In this document: positions 5,908 through 8,868 of the stretch, one piece after another | Layout of the letters: each line of letters opens with the position of its first letter | Numbering within the stretch: position 1 is the stretch's first letter | Source of the DNA: Bacillota bacterium | GTDB taxonomy: Bacteria; Bacillota; Bacilli; Alicyclobacillales; SLC66 | Direction: 5' to 3' | Length of the DNA stretch: 8,868 nucleotides | Assembly (NCBI GenBank): GCA_021820825.1 | Contig: JAKADD010000087.1 | Coordinates: 1-8,868 of the forward strand | Position numbers and translations under genes: made by a program | Notes under the pieces: model-generated | Databases searched by the model: none | Seen by the model: the letters and a program-made list of their open reading frames with translations, nothing else | Told to the model about the DNA's origin: nothing

Positions 5908-5934
5908 GTTCTCCGTCCAACAGGTGCGGAGAAC
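5908..5934 (-). promoter_or_regulatory. 8-bp stem-loop at the 5' end of the sodA transcript
   Basis: A perfect inverted repeat (5908-5915 with 5927-5934, GTTCTCCG/CGGAGAAC) has an 11-nt loop. It begins about five bases after the predicted start of transcription. No T run follows, so an mRNA-stabilising hairpin or a regulator-binding site fits better than a terminator. Confidence 0.5.
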
Positions 5935-5945
5935 CACGCTCGTTC

Positions 5946-5954
5946 ATTATAACA
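5946..5954 (-). promoter_or_regulatory. Extended -10 promoter of sodA
   Basis: Read on the minus strand this is TGTTATAAT, an extended -10 element with a consensus hexamer (5946-5951). No good -35 box is visible. Transcription would start near 5939, leaving a leader of about 68 nt. Confidence 0.6.
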
Positions 5955-6022
5955 TAACAGCCAGTGCGCGTTGGCGCCTGACGCAGTCGGTGACCGCAAC
6001 AGAGTGCTCTGTCACCAAATCG

Positions 6023-6496
6023 TCAGGACACCGGATCGACTGTTGGTATTGTGGGTATCCACACATACGGATTCTCACCACGGTCACGGGCCGCATCATA
6101 CTTGACTGCGGTGAAACCCAGACGAACAAAAAACGGATGGGACTTTCTGCGCACGTTTACCTTGATTGGGTTGCCCAGCGATTTGGCAAATTCAACAAGC
6201 TGAGTTCCGTAACCACGGCCCTTATAGCCGGGGAGCACTTCCAGTTTCCAGAGTTCAAGGTGATCCTGCGGCGGGTCAAAATAGCGATCGTATTTGGCGG
6301 GGATAGGATACAGACTCATGCGCGCAACGAGTTTCCCATCCTCATAAATTCCATAAAAGGGACTGTCGACGCTATTCTCAATCATATTTTCCTTCAACTC
6401 ATCCATCATGGACAGCTCTTCCAGGCCGGTTTCGCGAAAACGCTTAAATTCTTCCAGTGTTCGGTAATTAACCCGAAGCCTCTCAACGTTTGGCAT
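6023..6496 (-). CDS. ylbP: GNAT-family N-acetyltransferase, YlbP type
   Basis: A 157-aa acetyltransferase of the GNAT superfamily, which transfers the acetyl group from acetyl-CoA to an amine. The substrate of YlbP is unknown. The protein closely follows the YlbP pattern: VERLRVNYRTLEEFKRF (4-20), ELSMMDELKENMIE (27-40), SPFYGIYEDGKLVARMSLY (45-63) and LELWKLEVLPGYKGRGYG (80-97), the last holding the acetyl-CoA-binding R-G-x-G turn, then LVEFAKSLGNPIKVN. The start is ATG at 6496 with GGGGGAG 7 nt upstream. A reading from 6568 crosses the promoter. In B. subtilis ylbP directly follows ylbO (gerR). Here it lies near the GerR/RsfA-like gene, but on the opposite strand and with sodA in between. 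A GGTGAC/GTCACC repeat (5989-6016) follows the gene without a clear U tract. Confidence 0.9.
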   Translation of the reverse strand: MPNVERLRVNYRTLEEFKRFRETGLEELSMMDELKENMIENSVDSPFYGIYEDGKLVARMSLYPIPAKYDRYFDPPQDHLELWKLEVLPGYKGRGYGTQLVEFAKSLGNPIKVNVRRKSHPFFVRLGFTAVKYDAARDRGENPYVWIPTIPTVDPVS

Positions 6497-6527
6497 CGCT
6501 GCACTCCCCCTCGTTCCGTTCTTCCTT

Positions 6528-6533
6528 ATTATA
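6528..6533 (-). promoter_or_regulatory. -10 box of the ylbP-like gene
   Basis: A consensus TATAAT on the minus strand lies 31 bases upstream of the chosen ATG. The -35 region is weak, with TTCCGC 18 nt further upstream as the best candidate. Confidence 0.45.
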
Positions 6534-6623
6534 CACCAGTCGCCTGGAACTGCGGAAATCTGATGCACCGTACATAGAGTCCGTTCCTGTTTGGGAAGTT
6601 ATGGGGAGCGGGGGTGTTGAGAC

Positions 6624-7898
6624 ATGCTGTCCAGAGTTGCACTCGGTGGATACATACTATTGCTTTGCCTCTCTTCCGGTGCTCTGACTGGCTGTTACGA
6701 TCGCTCGGAACTGGAAGAGCAGGCATTCGCCGTGACCATGGGCATTGATCGCGCGACCGGACACCAGATTCAGGTGACTGCACGGGTGGCCGTTCCAAGC
6801 AAACTCTCTGGTTCAGGCGGCGCCATGAGCGGCGGCGGAGGCGACTTTCAGGCGGGTACGCCGATCACTACCGCCACAGGCCGCAATCTCAATGAGGCCA
6901 TATTGATGATGAACACGGGAATCGAGCGGACGATCAATCTATCCCATCTGTCCGCCGTCATATTTGGGGAGTCGCTGGCAAAGGAGGGGTTGCTTCCACA
7001 GTTTCGCTCGTTGGTGCGTTATCGGGAGTTTCGCCGCACACTGTATGCATTTGTGGCGAACAGGAGCGTTACAGACATCTTCCTTAAGGATAGACCTCTG
7101 CTCGAAAGCTCCGCCACACGCGTGATCGAGGATCTGCATGACTCGAGTCGGCGGACCGGATTTGCTCCTTCCATACAGGTGCATGAATTCATGGGCGAAC
7201 TGGAGATACCAAACGAAGATCCGATTCTACCCATTCTCAGTGAAAACAGACAGGTCTCAAAAGAGGGCAAGAAGACCTCAGGAAGCGCCAGACACATGCG
7301 CAAAGATCATCTCAGCACCGACGCCGGCAAGATCAATCGTGCTGGAGGCAATCCGATTGAGTGTGTGGGCGCTGCGGTATTTCGCGGCGACAGGATGGTC
7401 TGCACACTAAACGGAGACGAGACCCGCCTGTTCCAGTTGCTCTCTGGAACATTGAAAAGGAGCACCTTCACCATGGCGTCGCCAATGGGGGAAAAGGGGT
7501 ATCTGAGTCTTAACATACGAGACGCGGAGCCGATGAGCGTAAAAGTGAATCTGTCTACCCGGAGGCCGAGTCTGCGCATAAACCAGGTGTTTGAGGCGGA
7601 ACTCCTCGGCGACCAGACGAATGCGTCATTTGCAAAGGAACAGAGTCGCAAGCTCCTGGAGACCCGTGTGGCTCATTCTTTGTCCCAATCGGAAACAGCT
7701 CTGATAAACAAACTGTATGACAGGCACCAGGTGGACCCCTTTCGATTTTTCCGTTATGCGCGCGGTCAGTTCTCGACGTATGATGAAATGATGCGGTACA
7801 ATTGGCACCGTCAATTGTCTCATGTGTCTGTGCGATTGACGGTGAATGTGACGTTGCGGCGTCTTGGCACACAGCTTGATCCACCCGTGGTTTCGTGA
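6624..7898 (+). CDS. Ger(x)C family spore germination lipoprotein
   Basis: This 424-aa protein is the C-type subunit of a GerA-like nutrient germination receptor, a lipoprotein of the spore inner membrane. The signal peptide (1-23) ends in the lipobox LTGC, with Cys24 lipidated. The family opening CYDRSELEEQAFAVTMGID (24-42) follows. RTINLSHLSAVIFGESLAKEG (102-122) and GAAVFRGDRMVCTLNGDE (249-266) are further family landmarks, and the C-terminal domain runs to the end. A Gly/Ser-rich loop (62-74) and a basic insert (about 212-240) make it longer than many homologues. ATG at 6624 follows GGGGG by 9 nt. No A- or B-subunit gene lies next to it, so it is an orphan in this window. A very weak sigma-G-like pair (6551-6556, 6573-6579) precedes it. 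Confidence 0.94.
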   Translation: MLSRVALGGYILLLCLSSGALTGCYDRSELEEQAFAVTMGIDRATGHQIQVTARVAVPSKLSGSGGAMSGGGGDFQAGTPITTATGRNLNEAILMMNTGIERTINLSHLSAVIFGESLAKEGLLPQFRSLVRYREFRRTLYAFVANRSVTDIFLKDRPLLESSATRVIEDLHDSSRRTGFAPSIQVHEFMGELEIPNEDPILPILSENRQVSKEGKKTSGSARHMRKDHLSTDAGKINRAGGNPIECVGAAVFRGDRMVCTLNGDETRLFQLLSGTLKRSTFTMASPMGEKGYLSLNIRDAEPMSVKVNLSTRRPSLRINQVFEAELLGDQTNASFAKEQSRKLLETRVAHSLSQSETALINKLYDRHQVDPFRFFRYARGQFSTYDEMMRYNWHRQLSHVSVRLTVNVTLRRLGTQLDPPVVS

Positions 7899-7920
7899 CG
7901 GCGCTCATACCTTCATGACC

Positions 7921-7949
7921 AAAAATCTGGAGAAACGCGCCGTTTCCAG
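7921..7949 (-). terminator. Intrinsic terminator of the 186-aa gene
   Basis: Stem CTGG-AAACG with CGTTT-CCAG (7927-7937 with 7941-7949) has a 2-nt bulge and a 3-nt loop. On the minus strand it is followed by ATTTTT (complement of 7921-7926), which is the correct polarity for the minus-strand gene ending at 7990. In the plus direction no T run follows, so the Ger(x)C gene has no obvious terminator of its own. Confidence 0.6.
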
Positions 7950-7989
7950 GTAAGACCGGGTGAGTCTGTGGGTGTTCGGGTGTCTGGTT

Positions 7990-8550
7990 CTACAGTGCAT
8001 AGCGACGTTGTACGCGAACCCGTTGCCCGGTCATTGGGTCGATCAGTGTGACCATATCGTCGCCAGACATAACGGGCGGCGATGCAGGCGGAGGAATCAG
8101 CGGCGACGCCGCTCGCGGCTTCACTTGCGCCGTCTGTGGCGCAGGTGGCGCCTGTGGCGTGCCGGAAGGAACTCCAGGCGCAGGCGGGGGAAACGGATTG
8201 GAAGCGGGGCCCGATTGTCCGGGAGACTGAGCAGCGGTGTTTGGGGCAGCAGTATCCGCCTCGGACACGTGTTCCGCGTCAAGAGCATCTTTGACCTGAG
8301 CCCAGACTGTTCCTGCCAATGCGCCGACAATCTGCAGAACGAATGGATTCTCCGCGATGGACAGGAGCATTTCCGGATCCTTGACCCCATTCGGCCACAC
8401 AGCGCCGCGGACGGTTGCGGCGATCTGCATCAGCAGATGCAGATAATCGTGCTCAGACAGGTTTAGATTGCGGCTCTCTGCAGCAATGAGCCTGCGGACG
8501 GCGGGGGTGAAGCGCAGCTGGTTTTTCTTGCGCCTGGAGCGCGTATTCAT
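7990..8550 (-). CDS. Hypothetical protein, RHH-like N terminus, Pro-rich linker
   Basis: I do not recognise this 186-aa protein. Residues 1-42 are a basic start (MNTRSRRKKNQ), then LRFTPAVRRLIAAESRNLNL and SEHDYLHLLM. That resembles a ribbon-helix-helix DNA-binding pattern: a short strand, a helix, a turn and a second helix. Residues 43-93 are helical and partly apolar, with ENPFVLQIVGALAGTVWAQV. Residues 100-162 are a Pro/Ala-rich linker (NPFPPPAPG, QAPPAPQ, IPPPASPP). A compact tail from 164 on reads DDMVTLIDPMTGQRVRVQRR. ATG at 8550 was chosen because GGATGTGAT upstream matches the anti-ribosome sequence at eight of nine positions. A GTG at 8559 is also in frame but lies against that site. 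A terminator follows the gene. DNA binding is inference only. Confidence 0.7.
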   Translation of the reverse strand: MNTRSRRKKNQLRFTPAVRRLIAAESRNLNLSEHDYLHLLMQIAATVRGAVWPNGVKDPEMLLSIAENPFVLQIVGALAGTVWAQVKDALDAEHVSEADTAAPNTAAQSPGQSGPASNPFPPPAPGVPSGTPQAPPAPQTAQVKPRAASPLIPPPASPPVMSGDDMVTLIDPMTGQRVRVQRRYAL

Positions 8551-8868
8551 TTCAATCACATCCGTTCTGATTAGAAAGGGATTTCCAAGTGAAGAGGCGG
8601 CAGGGATACAGTTGTGCAGGGAGCGCTGTTCGCTGTTAGCTTATGGTTTGCGCACACGTTCGGTGCGGGAGCGGGGTGTGCGTTGGTGGGGTCGGTTGCG
8701 AACAATAGATGGCAACAAAGGATTTTTTAAATGCTGCGTCGAAAATAGTCTCGTTGCGAAGGTAATTTCATCCCGTTTATGTCGGAAGGGCGGAGGTTGA
8801 AGCAGCATCACAATAACCTGTTTTAATCTCACTCAAAATAGTATAATCATGTTGGGTGATATCGCTAA
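8551..8868. other. Region with no supported gene
   Basis: I find no convincing coding region in this stretch. The open frames on both strands lack ribosome sites and have atypical composition. It contains a 7-bp inverted repeat (8651-8657 with 8676-8682, CGCACAC/GTGTGCG, 18-nt loop), a G-rich stretch at 8661-8694, and AT-rich promoter-like sequence after 8820. It is probably the upstream region of the 186-aa gene and of a gene beyond the window edge. Confidence 0.55.
8842..8847 (+). promoter_or_regulatory. TATAAT box at the window edge
   Basis: A consensus -10 hexamer lies in an AT-rich stretch, but no good -35 box lies 16-18 nt upstream (the best is CTGTTT at 8818-8823). On the opposite strand TATACT overlaps the same site, with TTAGCG 17 nt away, so the direction is uncertain. 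A target gene would lie outside the window. Confidence 0.35.

Noticed and set aside
6551..6579. Sigma-G-like promoter (TGCGGA, 16 nt, CATAGAG) before the Ger(x)C gene
   Set aside because: Matches to consensus are partial and the spacing is short. It is mentioned in the gene entry but too weak to list as a feature.
8702..8760. Short peptide frame starting ATGGCAACAAAG near 8708
   Set aside because: It is 18 codons with no ribosome site and no supporting context.
8468..8832. Frames on both strands in the terminal region
   Set aside because: They have no ribosome sites, unusual composition rich in Arg and Cys, and overlap the start of the 186-aa gene or the promoter-like edge.

Overview
The window looks like ordinary chromosome of an endospore-forming member of the Bacilli. 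The evidence is a Ger(x)C germination lipoprotein, an RsfA/GerR-family sporulation regulator next to a YlbP-type acetyltransferase (neighbours in Bacillus subtilis as ylbO-ylbP), DUF1292, DUF3055 and IDEAL-domain proteins (families largely confined to Bacilli), strong GGAGG-type ribosome sites and sigma-A-like promoters. Base composition is near even or slightly GC-rich, so an Alicyclobacillaceae-like lineage fits better than classical low-GC Bacillus. That placement is inference. I saw no insertion sequence, phage gene, CRISPR array or known defence system.

Layout. Positions 1-820 hold a complete tRNA-Ser(GCU), then a minus-strand pair: a small two-helix membrane protein upstream of a DUF1292 protein, closed by hairpins at 183-210 and 131-161. 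Positions 821-1004 are a divergent promoter region. It serves that pair and a plus-strand 151-aa unknown protein that may be a very diverged relative of DUF1292. Positions 1527-2305 are a minus-strand pair: an IDEAL-domain protein, then DUF3055. A second divergent region (2306-2564) separates it from a plus-strand operon of clpP, a MidA/NDUFAF7-type methyltransferase overlapping it by 4 bp, and a 49-aa basic hydrophobic protein. An intrinsic terminator follows at 4485-4511.

Positions 4593-5189 encode the RsfA/GerR-like regulator. It converges on sodA (minus), and a 16-bp-stem bidirectional terminator sits between them. The YlbP-like acetyltransferase (minus) is divergent from an orphan Ger(x)C lipoprotein gene (plus). 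A minus-strand gene follows for an unknown protein with a possible ribbon-helix-helix start, a proline-rich linker and a compact C-terminal tail. The last 310 bases hold no gene I can support, only promoter-like sequence at the very edge.

How the genes work together: they mix housekeeping stress functions (ClpP protease, Mn-type superoxide dismutase) with sporulation and germination functions (GerR/RsfA-like regulator, Ger(x)C). No single pathway joins them. The most notable points are the divergent clpP in an operon with a MidA-type gene, 5'-end stem-loops in the predicted clpP and sodA transcripts, the cluster of poorly characterised Bacilli proteins, the orphan Ger(x)C gene, and the modular unknown protein at 7990-8550. 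I found no clear evidence of a new multi-gene system.
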